A DNA stretch of 15,877 nt from Chloroflexota bacterium (GCA_025355255.1 JANYAA010000446.1:1-15877), one strand, 5' to 3'; shown: positions 6,407 to 13,955, numbered from the stretch's first letter. Notes: generated by a model not told the origin, from the letters alone. Made by a program: numbers and translations.

Positions 6407-9258
6407 GAGACGGCATCCCAAGGCTGCACATCTGCGAAGTGCTCCAGCGCGGCCAAGTCCTTGTCGCCGCGACCAGAGAAGCCGATCAGCAGCACCGATT
6501 CTTCCGCGTACCCCGCGCCAGAGCCCTCCAGCCCGGCAAGGAACTTCGGCAGCGCCGCAACCGCGTGCGACGTTTCAAGCGCCGGCAGGATCCCCTCGGT
6601 CAGGGTGACGGTCTTCATGGCCGCAATCGCCTCGCGATCGGTGGCGGAGCCAACCTCCATGCGCCCGGCCTCGGCCAGCGCCGCCAGCTGCGGCCCCACG
6701 CCTGGATAGTCCAGACCGGCCGATGCGCTGTGCGCCTCGGTCACCTGACCGTCGGCGTCCTGCAGCATCAGACTCCGGCTCCCATGGAGGATGCCCGGCG
6801 TGCCGCCGATGATTGCTGCCGCGTGGCGCCCTGTTGCCACGCCGTCACCCGCCGCCTCCGCGACCGCCAGGCGCACCGACGGCTCGCCGATGAACCGCGC
6901 CAGGAGGCCGATGGCGTTGGAGCCGCCGCCGACGCATGCGAGCGCGAGGTCTGGGAGCCTGCCCTCGACGGCGTAGAGCTGCGCTGCGGCCTCGTCGCCG
7001 ATGCGCCGCTGCAGGTCGCGGACGATGGTCGGGTAGGGGTGGGGACCCATCGCCGAGCCCAGCACGTAGTGGGTGACCTCCACGTTGGTGACCCAGTCGC
7101 GCATCGCCTCGTTGACGGCGTCCTTGAGCGTGGCAGTACCGGAGGTGACGCTCCGCACCTCGGCGCCCAGCGCATGCATGCGCAGGACGTTTGGCGCCTG
7201 GCGCTCAATGTCGTCGGCGCCCATGAAGACGACACAGGGCAGACCCAGCAGCGCGCACGCGGTGGCCGTGGCCACGCCGTGCTGGCCGGCACCGGTCTCC
7301 GCGATCACCCGGGTCTTGCCCAGACGGCGGGTCAGCAGCGCCTGGCCCAGTGCGTTGTTGATCTTGTGGGCGCCGGTGTGGGCGAGGTCTTCGCGCTTGA
7401 GGTAGAGCCGGAATCGCTGGGGGATTCCGGGCAGATGTCGGCGACCTCCAGCCTCCGCCGCGACCTGCAGGCGATGCGCCTCCTGCGCCACGGCTGCCGC
7501 CAGACGATCTGAGCGATACAGCGCCGTGGGCCTGCCAGCGAAGCGCGCGAGCAGGTCGTCGAGCTCCGCCCAGAACCGCGGATCATGGCGAATGGCGTTG
7601 TATGCGTCCTCCAGCTGCTCCAGCGCCCCAACGAGCGTCTCGGGGACGTAGCGGCCGCCAAAGTCGCGCTCGGTCCCCCATCGGCCGGCGTCGTCCACCG
7701 CCAGAAGGCCTGCATGGACAGGCGTTGGGCCGAAGGCGGCGTTGGGCCGATGCCGACGCGCGTCCCGCGCCCGCTTGGCAAACAGCGCCACAGCCAACGG
7801 ATCCTTGCGCGGACGCTCGTCCCGCAGACGGCGCCCCTCCACGCCCGACGCCACGTCCACCCCTGTGGCCGGGACGTCCAACAGGGCCTGGCCCACGTTC
7901 GCGGGACCGAGACCGCCGGCCAGCGTGATGGGCACCTCGCGGGCTACGGCCGCGGCGAGCGCAGTGCCCACGCGCGTGCCGGTGCCGCCCGGATGCGGGC
8001 CGTTGGCAGCGTCCAGCAGGATCCGCTCCGCACCGGCGCGCAGGAACGCCTGAGCGCGATCCACCACAGCCGAAGCCGTGTCGCCGGGACCGACGCGGAG
8101 CGCCTTCCAGACCGGGCGCCCGATGGCGGCGATAGCCGATGGAGGCTCGTCGCCGTTGAGCTGCACCACATCGGGATCCACAACCGCGATCACGGTCGCC
8201 AGGTCAGCGGCTGGGAGGTTGGCCGTGACCACGACGATCCGCGGGGCGGCGGGTCCGCCCCCGGCCGGCGCCGCGGCACGGGCAAGCCCGGCCAGCGCCA
8301 CGCCTTCGTCAATCGCGAGCGCGCGCGGCGTGCCCGGCGCGAAGTTCAAGCCGATCGCGTCGGCCCCGGCGCGCACGGCGGCCAGAATCCCGGACGAATC
8401 CGTGATGCCGCAGATCTTCACCATGGGCGCGCGTGCGGCGGCGGCCGGATCGACCGGGTAGCGGCCAGCGCTCACAAACGCGCGCGCCGCAGCGGCCGGA
8501 TCGGCGGAACGCATCAGCGCCTCACCCACCAGCGCCGCATCGAACCCGGTGGCCCGCCAGCGGGCGATCGTCGCCGTGTCGCGCACGCCGCTCTCGGCGA
8601 TGGCCAACCGGTCTGCCGGGATCAGCTCGCGCAGCCGGACGGCGCGCTCCGCATCCACCTCAAGCGTGCGCAGGTCGCGGTTGTTGATACCGATCAGGCG
8701 GGCGTCGGTGGCAAGGGCGGCCTCAAGCTCGCGCTCGTCGTGCGCCTCAACCAGCGGCTCCATGCCGAGGTCGCGGGCGCGGTCCACAAGCGCCATGAGC
8801 CGCTCCACCGGGTGGAGCACCGCGAGCAGCAGCACGATGTCAGCGCCCGCAGCCCGAACCAAATCCAGCTGCCGCGGGTCCACGACGAACTCCTTGGCAA
8901 GCACCGGAATGCTGACCGCGGCTCGCACCACCCGCAGGTCGTCCATGGAACCGCCAAACCAGTGCGGCTCGCAGAGCACCGAGATGGCAGCGGCGCCCCC
9001 GGCGGCATACGCCCGGGCACGGGCCACGGCGTCGTCGCCAGCCGCAATATCGCCAACCGAGGGCGATCGGCGCTTGACCTCCGCGAACAGGTGGAGGCCG
9101 GGGCCGGCGAGGGTCTCGGCAATCGACCGCGGCGCCGATGCCGCGGCAACCGCCTCCGCAAGACCGTCGGCGCCCAGTGCGTCCAGCTGCGGGGTGATGT
9201 CGGCCAGACGGCGAGCGGCAATCTCCGCCACCACGCCCGCCGGGTTCGCCGCCGTCAT
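6403..9258 (-). CDS. trpCFB: trifunctional TrpC-TrpF-TrpB fusion (IGP synthase / PRA isomerase / tryptophan synthase beta)
   Basis: One uninterrupted 951-aa frame encodes three enzymes. Residues 1-265 are indole-3-glycerol phosphate synthase: AEVKRRSPS (Glu60, Lys62), AKEF (Lys122), PLVEAHDE (Glu171), INNRDL and AESGV. Residues about 279-500 are phosphoribosylanthranilate isomerase: MVKICGIT with catalytic Cys283, ILLDA with catalytic Asp416, LAGGLGPANV, and DVASGVEG. The usual QLHGDE reads QLNGDE (367-371), and the FDW after GGTG is missing. Residues about 505-951 are the PLP-dependent beta chain: HTGAHKINNALGQ with Schiff-base Lys632, AETGAGQHG with Glu654, GGGSNAIG at 777-784, and GFSGRGDKD at the end. 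There is no internal stop, and no ribosome binding site precedes the Met at the TrpF boundary. The ATG at 9258 overlaps the trpD stop (ATGA). TrpCF fusions are well known; a three-way fusion with TrpB is unusual in my knowledge. Confidence 0.95.
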   Translation of the reverse strand: MTAANPAGVVAEIAARRLADITPQLDALGADGLAEAVAAASAPRSIAETLAGPGLHLFAEVKRRSPSVGDIAAGDDAVARARAYAAGGAAAISVLCEPHWFGGSMDDLRVVRAAVSIPVLAKEFVVDPRQLDLVRAAGADIVLLLAVLHPVERLMALVDRARDLGMEPLVEAHDERELEAALATDARLIGINNRDLRTLEVDAERAVRLRELIPADRLAIAESGVRDTATIARWRATGFDAALVGEALMRSADPAAAARAFVSAGRYPVDPAAAARAPMVKICGITDSSGILAAVRAGADAIGLNFAPGTPRALAIDEGVALAGLARAAAPAGGGPAAPRIVVVTANLPAADLATVIAVVDPDVVQLNGDEPPSAIAAIGRPVWKALRVGPGDTASAVVDRAQAFLRAGAERILLDAANGPHPGGTGTRVGTALAAAVAREVPITLAGGLGPANVGQALLDVPATGVDVASGVEGRRLRDERPRKDPLAVALFAKRARDARRHRPNAAFGPTPVHAGLLAVDDAGRWGTERDFGGRYVPETLVGALEQLEDAYNAIRHDPRFWAELDDLLARFAGRPTALYRSDRLAAAVAQEAHRLQVAAEAGGRRHLPGIPQRFRLYLKREDLAHTGAHKINNALGQALLTRRLGKTRVIAETGAGQHGVATATACALLGLPCVVFMGADDIERQAPNVLRMHALGAEVRSVTSGTATLKDAVNEAMRDWVTNVEVTHYVLGSAMGPHPYPTIVRDLQRRIGDEAAAQLYAVEGRLPDLALACVGGGSNAIGLLARFIGEPSVRLAVAEAAGDGVATGRHAAAIIGGTPGILHGSRSLMLQDADGQVTEAHSASAGLDYPGVGPQLAALAEAGRMEVGSATDREAIAAMKTVTLTEGILPALETSHAVAALPKFLAGLEGSGAGYAEESVLLIGFSGRGDKDLAALEHFADVQPWDAVS

Positions 9259-10304
9259 GCCTTGGCCACCTTCTTGACGGCCGCCTCGTGGGCGCGGCGA
9301 TCGGCCCGGAGCGCCTGCAGAACCTCGGTTGCCATGCCGGCATCGATCGTCAGCGCGGCGCGATCGATGCCATCTTCGAGACGGTCCACCACGCCCGCCA
9401 CCAGCAGTGCGGCGCCCGCGTTGAGCAGTACGACATCCCTACGCGCGCCGGGCTCGCCGCGCAGCACGGACTCCGTGATCCGCGCGTTCTCCTGGGCCGT
9501 GCCGCCGGCGAGGCGCCTCGTCGGCGTGACGTTCAGCCCCAGCTGCCCGGCGTTGACGGTGTGGCGCACGATGGATCCGTCCGCGTCCACGTGGTACAGG
9601 ACGCCAGACCCGTCGAGCGGCAGCTCGTCCACCCCGTCGCCATGGATGACGAACGTCCGCTGCGTGCCCAGACGTGCGGCGACCTCGGCAATCTTGCTCG
9701 CGGCCTTGGCGTCGCCGACGCCGACGAGGGCGCGGGTTGCGCCGGCCGGGTTGGTGAGCGGGCCAAGCAGGTTGAACGCCGTCCGGACGCCGATCTCCCG
9801 GCGCGTCGGCCCCGCGTGGCGCATCGCCGGATGGAAGGAGGTGGCCAGGAGGAAGGCGAAGCCAAGCTCGCGGATCGAGCGACCTGCAGATTCGGCGTCG
9901 TGGTCGATGCGGACGCCAAGGGCGTCGAGCACATCCGCGGAACCCGACTTCGAGGTGATGGCCCGGTTGCCGTGCTTGGCGACTGGCACACCCGCCGCCG
10001 CAACCACCAGCGCCGCAGTGGTGGAGATGTTGAACGTCCCGGAGCCGTCACCGCCGGTGCCCACGACATCGATGGCGCCGACTGGCGCCTCCACGCGGAC
10101 CACACGGTCGCGCATCGCCGACGCAAAGCCCGCCAGCTCGTCAACCGTCTCGCCGCGCATTCGGAGGCCCATCAGCAGGGCCGCCAGCTGCGACGGGGTC
10201 GCCTCGCCGTCCATCACCGCGCCCATGGCGGCGCGGGCCTGGTCGAGGCTGAGGGTGCCGCCGTCGACGATCACTGTCAGGGCGTCGCGGACCTGGTCGC
10301 TCAT
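9255..10304 (-). CDS. trpD: anthranilate phosphoribosyltransferase (TrpD)
   Basis: TrpD transfers phosphoribose from PRPP to anthranilate, the second committed step to tryptophan. The 349-aa length is typical. Motifs in order: GTGGDGSGTFNIST (82-95, PRPP/phosphate binding), KHGNRAITSKSGSADVLDAL (110-129), FHPAMRHAGPTRREIGVRT (157-175, anthranilate site), FNLLGPLTNPA, and HGDGVDELPLDG with the metal-binding Asp226-Glu227 pair. The N-terminal helical domain (about 1-70) is complete. It is a separate protein here, not fused to TrpG. The ATG at 10304 overlaps the trpG stop (ATGA, 10301-10304), and the gene ends in an ATGA overlap with trpCFB. A Lys/Ala-rich tail is unremarkable. Confidence 0.97.
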   Translation of the reverse strand: MSDQVRDALTVIVDGGTLSLDQARAAMGAVMDGEATPSQLAALLMGLRMRGETVDELAGFASAMRDRVVRVEAPVGAIDVVGTGGDGSGTFNISTTAALVVAAAGVPVAKHGNRAITSKSGSADVLDALGVRIDHDAESAGRSIRELGFAFLLATSFHPAMRHAGPTRREIGVRTAFNLLGPLTNPAGATRALVGVGDAKAASKIAEVAARLGTQRTFVIHGDGVDELPLDGSGVLYHVDADGSIVRHTVNAGQLGLNVTPTRRLAGGTAQENARITESVLRGEPGARRDVVLLNAGAALLVAGVVDRLEDGIDRAALTIDAGMATEVLQALRADRRAHEAAVKKVAKA

Positions 10305-11002
10305 CGTGCGGCCCCGGCGGCGGCTGCCTCGGCGGCCTCGGCGGCGGCCACGTCCATGCCGCGCGTCGCAAACGAGCCCGACGCGGCATCGAGACGCGAT
10401 GCCTCGCCTTCCCCGCAGAGGCGCAGGAAGTTGGCGAGCAGGTGCGGGCCGTCGGGCGTGAGGACGGACTCGGGGTGGAACTGGACGCCCTCGATGGGCA
10501 GCGTGCGGTGCCGGAGACCCATCACCACGCCGTCATCGGGGCTGGTGGCGGTGACATAGAGATCCACGGGGAGCGTGGCGGGGTCCACGCACAGGGAGTG
10601 GTAGCGCGCGGCGGGGAACCCGGCCGGCATGCCCAGGAGCAGGCCCTGGCCGTCGTGCTCAACATTGGACGCCTCGCCGTGGACCAGCGTCGGTGCGCGC
10701 ACGATGGAGGCGCCCCAGGCCGCGCCCATCGACTGCATGCCCAGACACACGCCCAGCAGCGGGATGCCTCGGCGAGCGGCGATCTTGATGGTCTCGACGC
10801 TGACGCCGGCGCTGTACGGATCGCCAGGCCCAGGCGAGATGACGATCCCGCGCAGCTCCTCAGCCAGGTTGTCGGCCATGCCCTCAACCTCCGCCGCCGT
10901 GATCTGGTCGTTGCGGATGACCCGGACATCGGCGCCTGCCGCCTGGAGCGCCTGCACCAGGTTGAACGTGAACGAGTCGTAGTTGTCGATCATCAAGATC
11001 AC
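10301..11002 (-). CDS. trpG: anthranilate synthase glutamine amidotransferase subunit (TrpG)
   Basis: TrpG hydrolyses glutamine and feeds ammonia to TrpE for anthranilate synthesis. It is a class I amidotransferase: MIDNYDSFTFNLVQ at the N-terminus, SPGPGDP (56-62), GVCLGMQ with nucleophile Cys86, and GVQFHPES with His176 and Glu178, a full Cys-His-Glu triad. The core ends near residue 198; the last 35 residues form an Ala/Glu-rich extension that looks disordered. The GTG start at 11002 overlaps the trpE stop (GTGA); an in-frame ATG lies three codons later at 10993. In some bacteria this subunit also serves aminodeoxychorismate synthase; no pabB partner is in the window, and the operon context points to tryptophan. 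Confidence 0.96.
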   Translation of the reverse strand: MILMIDNYDSFTFNLVQALQAAGADVRVIRNDQITAAEVEGMADNLAEELRGIVISPGPGDPYSAGVSVETIKIAARRGIPLLGVCLGMQSMGAAWGASIVRAPTLVHGEASNVEHDGQGLLLGMPAGFPAARYHSLCVDPATLPVDLYVTATSPDDGVVMGLRHRTLPIEGVQFHPESVLTPDGPHLLANFLRLCGEGEASRLDAASGSFATRGMDVAAAEAAEAAAAGAAR

Positions 11003-12639
11003 GCGGCACCCCCTTCGGAGCTGCCGGCGGACACCTCCGTGTCCGAAGCAGGCGCGGGGCGCGGCGCAGCAGGTGCTGCCGCAAGCTCAATCGCGCGGCG
11101 GAGCGCCATCGCCTTGTGCTCGGTCTCCTCAAACTCGCTCTCGGGCACGCTCTTGGCCACGATGCCGGCTCCCGTGTGGACATGCGCCATACCATCCTTC
11201 AGGACGGCGCTGCGGATCGTGATGGCGGTGTCGAGGTTGCCGTCATAGCCAAGGTAGCCCACGGCGCCACCGTACAGCCCGCGGCGCTCGCCCTCGGCAG
11301 CGGCGATCAGCTGCATCGCGCGGATCTTTGGCGCGCCCGACAGGGTGCCCGCCGGGAAGACGCTGCGCAGCGCATCAAGCGCGTCCAGCTCCGGCCGAAG
11401 CCGTGCCTCCACGTGGCTGACCAGGTGGAGCACATGCGAGTAGCGCTCCACTTCCATGTACTGGCTGGTGCTGACGGTGCCGGGCCTGGCCACGCGGCCA
11501 AGGTCGTTGCGGCCAAGGTCAACCAGCATCACGTGCTCAGCGCGCTCCTTCGGGTCGCGGCGGAGCTCATCGGCCAGCCGGTCGTCATCGCCCGGCGTTG
11601 CACCGCGCGGTCGCGTGCCGGCGATGGGATGCGTCGCCATCTTGTCGCCCTGGACCTGCACCAGCAGCTCCGGGCTGGCGCCCACCACCTCAAACGCCGG
11701 GGTCCGCGTGAAAAACAAGTACGGGCTGGGATTGACGCGGCGCAGGGCGCGATAGAGGCCGATGCCGTCGATTGGCGCGCCGTCCGGCCCCGCCGGCAGC
11801 TCGAAGGACTGCCGGCGAGCGAGGACGACTTGGATGGCCTCGCCCGCCGCGATGGCGTCCTTGGCATGCTCCACGGCTCGAACATAGTCGTCGTGGCCCA
11901 GCGAGGTCTCAATCTCCTCAACTCTGGTCGGCGCGGCCGCGCCGGCGGCGTCGGCTGCCCGCTTCACGGTCGTCAGCAATTCGGCGGCACTGGGTCGCGC
12001 GGTCCGCTCAAGCGCCTCGAAGATGGCGCGCTCGGCGATGCGATAGCGGCCCTCGATGTCCGGCGTCTCCGTGTGGAGGCTGGCGATGGCGCTGAGCTGA
12101 TGCGTCAGGTGGTCGAAGACGAGTACCAGGTCGGTCTCGATGTAGCTGGCCAGCGGGACGCCCACAGGGTCGCGCTCCGGCAGCGGGACGCTGGGCTCAA
12201 ACGAGGAGATGGCGTCGTAGCTCAACGCGCCAACCGCGCCGCCGGTGAAGCGGGGCATGCCCTCAACAGGGACAACGCGGCGCTTCGGGATGAAGCGGCG
12301 AAGAGCCTCGAGCGGGTCGGCTGCCGCCTCGGAGGTGACCGGCAGGTCGGGGGCGTATGCCTCCACGCCCACCTCGCGCGTCGTCGTACGGGCGACGCCG
12401 TCCCTGACCTCCAGCAGCCGCCGCGGGCCGATGCCCAGGAAGCTGTAGCGGCCCAGGCGCTCGCCGCCCTCGACGGACTCCAGCAGGTAAGCGGGCGTCA
12501 CCCCGTCGTCAAGACGCAGGAACGCTCCGATGGGGGTCTCGAGGTCGGCTGTGCGCGTGGCACGCAAGAGCACGGTGTCGGCAGTTCCGGCGAGGCGCTT
12601 CGTCTCGATCAGGCTGAGCGGGTCGGTCATGGTGGCCAT
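10999..12639 (-). CDS. trpE: anthranilate synthase component I (TrpE)
   Basis: TrpE converts chorismate and ammonia to anthranilate with TrpG, opening the tryptophan branch. From the ATG at 12639 it is 546 aa. The N-terminal regulatory part has AYLLESVEGGERLGRYSFLG; the LLES element (52-55) is the tryptophan-binding signature of feedback-inhibited enzymes. The chorismate-binding domain (about 245-520) has HPIAGTRPRG (337-346), ERAEHVMLVDLGRNDLGRV (365-383), SGAPKIRAM (434-442) and a C-terminal acidic stretch. The start is placed after the leader terminator: AAGGA (12648-12644) precedes ATG 12639, with another ATG at 12630. The frame stays open upstream to about 13089, but that part runs through the T-box RNA and is not protein-like. 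About 25 residues at the C-terminus are Ala/Pro/Ser-rich. Confidence 0.95.
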   Translation of the reverse strand: MATMTDPLSLIETKRLAGTADTVLLRATRTADLETPIGAFLRLDDGVTPAYLLESVEGGERLGRYSFLGIGPRRLLEVRDGVARTTTREVGVEAYAPDLPVTSEAAADPLEALRRFIPKRRVVPVEGMPRFTGGAVGALSYDAISSFEPSVPLPERDPVGVPLASYIETDLVLVFDHLTHQLSAIASLHTETPDIEGRYRIAERAIFEALERTARPSAAELLTTVKRAADAAGAAAPTRVEEIETSLGHDDYVRAVEHAKDAIAAGEAIQVVLARRQSFELPAGPDGAPIDGIGLYRALRRVNPSPYLFFTRTPAFEVVGASPELLVQVQGDKMATHPIAGTRPRGATPGDDDRLADELRRDPKERAEHVMLVDLGRNDLGRVARPGTVSTSQYMEVERYSHVLHLVSHVEARLRPELDALDALRSVFPAGTLSGAPKIRAMQLIAAAEGERRGLYGGAVGYLGYDGNLDTAITIRSAVLKDGMAHVHTGAGIVAKSVPESEFEETEHKAMALRRAIELAAAPAAPRPAPASDTEVSAGSSEGGAA

Positions 12640-12655
12640 CAGGTCCTTGGAAATC

Positions 12656-12690
12656 AAAAACGACCAATTCGTCCGGGACGAAAGGTCGTT
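12656..12690 (-). terminator. T-box regulated intrinsic terminator
   Basis: On the minus strand AACGACC (12690-12684) pairs perfectly with GGTCGTT (12665-12659). Inside it TTCGTC pairs with GACGAA around a short loop, and the stem runs straight into a T-run ending at 12656. The CGTCCC in its 5' half is needed by the T-box antiterminator, so the two structures exclude each other. It lies 17 bases before the trpE start codon. Confidence 0.92.
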
Positions 12691-12966
12691 GCTCCTTCCG
12701 CGGTGCCACCCACGTTCGGCGATGTGCCGCACTCTGACCGACGGATCGGCGCCGGTTGCCCGGTGATCGATCGGCGCTGCCCTGTATCGCTGGCGCTCTG
12801 CGCCGGAGCCTACTGATCGTCCGCAACGTTGCCGCTGCCCCGCGTTCGGTCCGGTGGCTCCCGGGTCCATTCGCCACCGCCACCACCCCGGCTCACACCT
12901 GCCGCCGGGTCTCTGGAGTGGTGATCGAGGGGTACTCGTCCCGATCGATGCCGTGTCTTCAGTTGT
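12656..12966 (-). promoter_or_regulatory. tryptophan-specific T-box leader (tRNA-Trp sensing, transcriptional)
   Basis: The roughly 310-base leader of trpE carries T-box landmarks in the right order when read on the minus strand. They are AGTA in GACGAGTACC (12936-12933), AGAGA (12914-12910), GGTGTGAG in the distal loop flanked by CCGGC/GCCGG (12899-12892), and GAA-TGG-ACC with specifier codon TGG for tryptophan (12869-12867). The box AACGTGGGTGGCACCGCGG follows (12716-12698), then CGTCCC (12680-12675), shared by antiterminator and terminator. The bulge TGGC (12708-12705) would pair with a 3' GCCA end, fitting the G discriminator of bacterial tRNA-Trp. CACCAC/GTGGTG helices extend Stem I. By family knowledge, uncharged tRNA-Trp stabilises the antiterminator and turns the operon on. 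Stems II and III were not modelled in detail. Confidence 0.94.
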
Positions 12967-12972
12967 CAGCGG

Positions 12973-13001
12973 AGGATAGGGGCGCTCCCGCGGCCCGTCA
13001 A
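12973..13001 (-). promoter_or_regulatory. sigma-70-type promoter of the trp operon
   Basis: On the minus strand TTGACG (-35, 13001-12996) is followed after exactly 17 bases by TATCCT (-10, 12978-12973). This would start transcription near 12966, just ahead of the T-box Stem I. The match to consensus is good for such a GC-rich genome, and the position fits the leader. Confidence 0.8.
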
Positions 13002-13119
13002 ACGAGGACCCTCCGCGGCCGGACCTGCGCGGCCCGCGCGGGCTACGGCTCAGCCTCGGCCTGCTGCAGCGCGGCAGCCGTAGCCGCATCCAGGCCCATC
13101 GTCCGGGTTGACTGGTGTC
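13002..13119. other. spacer between the trp promoter and tRNA-Ser
   Basis: No gene is seen here. It contains a perfect 12-base GC palindrome, GCCCGCGCGGGC (13032-13043), that could help end tRNA transcription, but it has no T-run after it. Together with the leader and promoter it accounts for the gene-free stretch from 12640 to 13119. Confidence 0.4.
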
Positions 13120-13207
13120 TGGCGGAGCGGGTGAGATTCGAACTCACGAGGGCTTGCACCCCGGCGGTTTTCAAGACCGCTGCCATCAACCACTCGGCCA
13201 CCGCTCC
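13120..13207 (-). tRNA. tRNA-Ser (anticodon UGA)
   Basis: This is an 88-base class II tRNA. The acceptor GGAGCGG (13207-13201) pairs with CCGCTCC (13130-13124), followed by discriminator G and an encoded CCA (13122-13120). The anticodon stem GCGGT/ACCGC closes the loop CTTGAAA, placing anticodon TGA at 13173-13171 (reads UCA). The T arm is GTGAG-TTCGAAT-CTCAC. The long variable arm expected of tRNA-Ser is present. The CCA end is genomically encoded. Confidence 0.97.
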
Positions 13208-13214
13208 ATCGGCA

Positions 13215-13242
13215 ATTCTACCCGGCCGCTTGGTCCGCTCCA
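13215..13242 (-). promoter_or_regulatory. putative promoter of tRNA-Ser
   Basis: On the minus strand TAGAAT (13220-13215) is a good -10, and TGGAGC (13242-13237), 16 bases upstream, is a weak -35. The -10 ends only 7 bases before the mature 5' end of the tRNA, so transcription would start at or next to that end, leaving almost no leader. Confidence 0.55.
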
Positions 13243-13268
13243 TCGGCCGCGCTGTCCGCCATCAGCCG

Positions 13269-13955
13269 TCAGGGGACCTTCTCGGATCCCTGGACCGTCT
13301 CGGCGGGCATCGGCGCGGACGCCGCGACCTCGCGGTGGACGCTCGCGCTCAGCGACGACGTCGCAAAGCGGTCCACCAAGAAGCGGCCGTTCGCCAGCAA
13401 CGTCTCGGAGTCATGGGCCAGGATCGCGTCGGCGGCCTCGCGCATCTTGGCTTCCATCAGCTGCAGTTGCTCGATCAGCACGTCGTGGGGCGTCCGGCCG
13501 CCGGCAACCGGGCGCTGCTCGGCCTGCACACGGGGCAGCTTCAAGTATGCGGCAAGAGCCGTCGGCAGATAGTCCAGCGCGGTCCGCCGGATGAGGTGCA
13601 CGGTGGGATCGCCCGCGACGTGGCCCGCCTCAACCTCGAGGGTCAGCAGGATTGAGGCGCGGACCCGCTTGACCTCGTCCATGAGGTCGTCGGCGACCTT
13701 GAACCGCAACGCGATCATCATTCGGTCGAGCGCCTCGCGGACCTGGACCTCGTCATCGGTCGCCGCAATTGACAGGTCGGGCACACGGCCGGTCGGCGTC
13801 AGCAGCACGGTGGCGAGGCAAGCTCCAGCAAGCGGAACCAGGAGGAGCGGTCCCGCGACCAGTCCGCTTGCCCCAAGCACCACCCCTCCCCCCACGCCGA
13901 GCGCAAGCCCCACCAGGGAGCCGCGCCAGCGCAGCGCGAGCCGCAGCCGTTCCAC
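13269..13955 (-). CDS. membrane-anchored protein partnered with TelA (XpaC-like)
   Basis: This 228-aa protein has two adjacent hydrophobic helices near its N-terminus (about 13-33 and 35-53), followed by a long, mostly helical cytoplasmic domain. The domain contains YLPTALAAYLKLP (129-141) and ends with a conserved-looking helix pair, IEQLQLMEAKM to LLANGRFLVDRF (161-197). Helical proteins of this form, often labelled XpaC or 5-bromo-4-chloroindolyl phosphate hydrolysis protein, are commonly found beside telA; I assign it to that type from pattern and context. The GTG start at 13955 lies 3 bases after the TAG of the TelA gene, with no clear ribosome binding site of its own, so coupled translation is likely. 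Molecular function is unknown. The tail is Ser/Ala/Glu-rich. Confidence 0.78.
   Translation of the reverse strand: MERLRLALRWRGSLVGLALGVGGGVVLGASGLVAGPLLLVPLAGACLATVLLTPTGRVPDLSIAATDDEVQVREALDRMMIALRFKVADDLMDEVKRVRASILLTLEVEAGHVAGDPTVHLIRRTALDYLPTALAAYLKLPRVQAEQRPVAGGRTPHDVLIEQLQLMEAKMREAADAILAHDSETLLANGRFLVDRFATSSLSASVHREVAASAPMPAETVQGSEKVP

Noticed and set aside
7585..10461. A 958-codon plus-strand open frame antisense to trpCFB and trpD
   Set aside because: It is rich in Arg, Ala, Ser and Pro with no domain, while the opposite strand encodes well-conserved enzymes. It is a codon-bias shadow.
11116..12816. A 566-codon plus-strand open frame antisense to trpE
   Set aside because: Same reason: shadow of a conserved gene on the other strand, and it also crosses the T-box terminator.
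12640..12966. Classical trp attenuator with a Trp-rich leader peptide
   Set aside because: No short frame with tandem Trp codons and its own ribosome binding site is seen. The T-box landmarks explain the leader fully.
12640..13089. A 150-residue N-terminal extension of TrpE in the same open frame
   Set aside because: It runs through the promoter, the T-box and its terminator. The translation is Arg/Gly/Pro-rich without family match, and the known TrpE start region fits ATG 12639. Open frames are expected by chance in such GC-rich DNA.
13043..13243. A 66-codon minus-strand frame covering the tRNA
   Set aside because: It translates the tRNA-Ser itself (the familiar spurious product with a VSSNLTRSA-like core) and is not a gene.
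12756..13655. A 299-codon plus-strand frame across the leader, tRNA and membrane-protein gene
   Set aside because: It reads antisense through a tRNA and a T-box and has no protein-like features.
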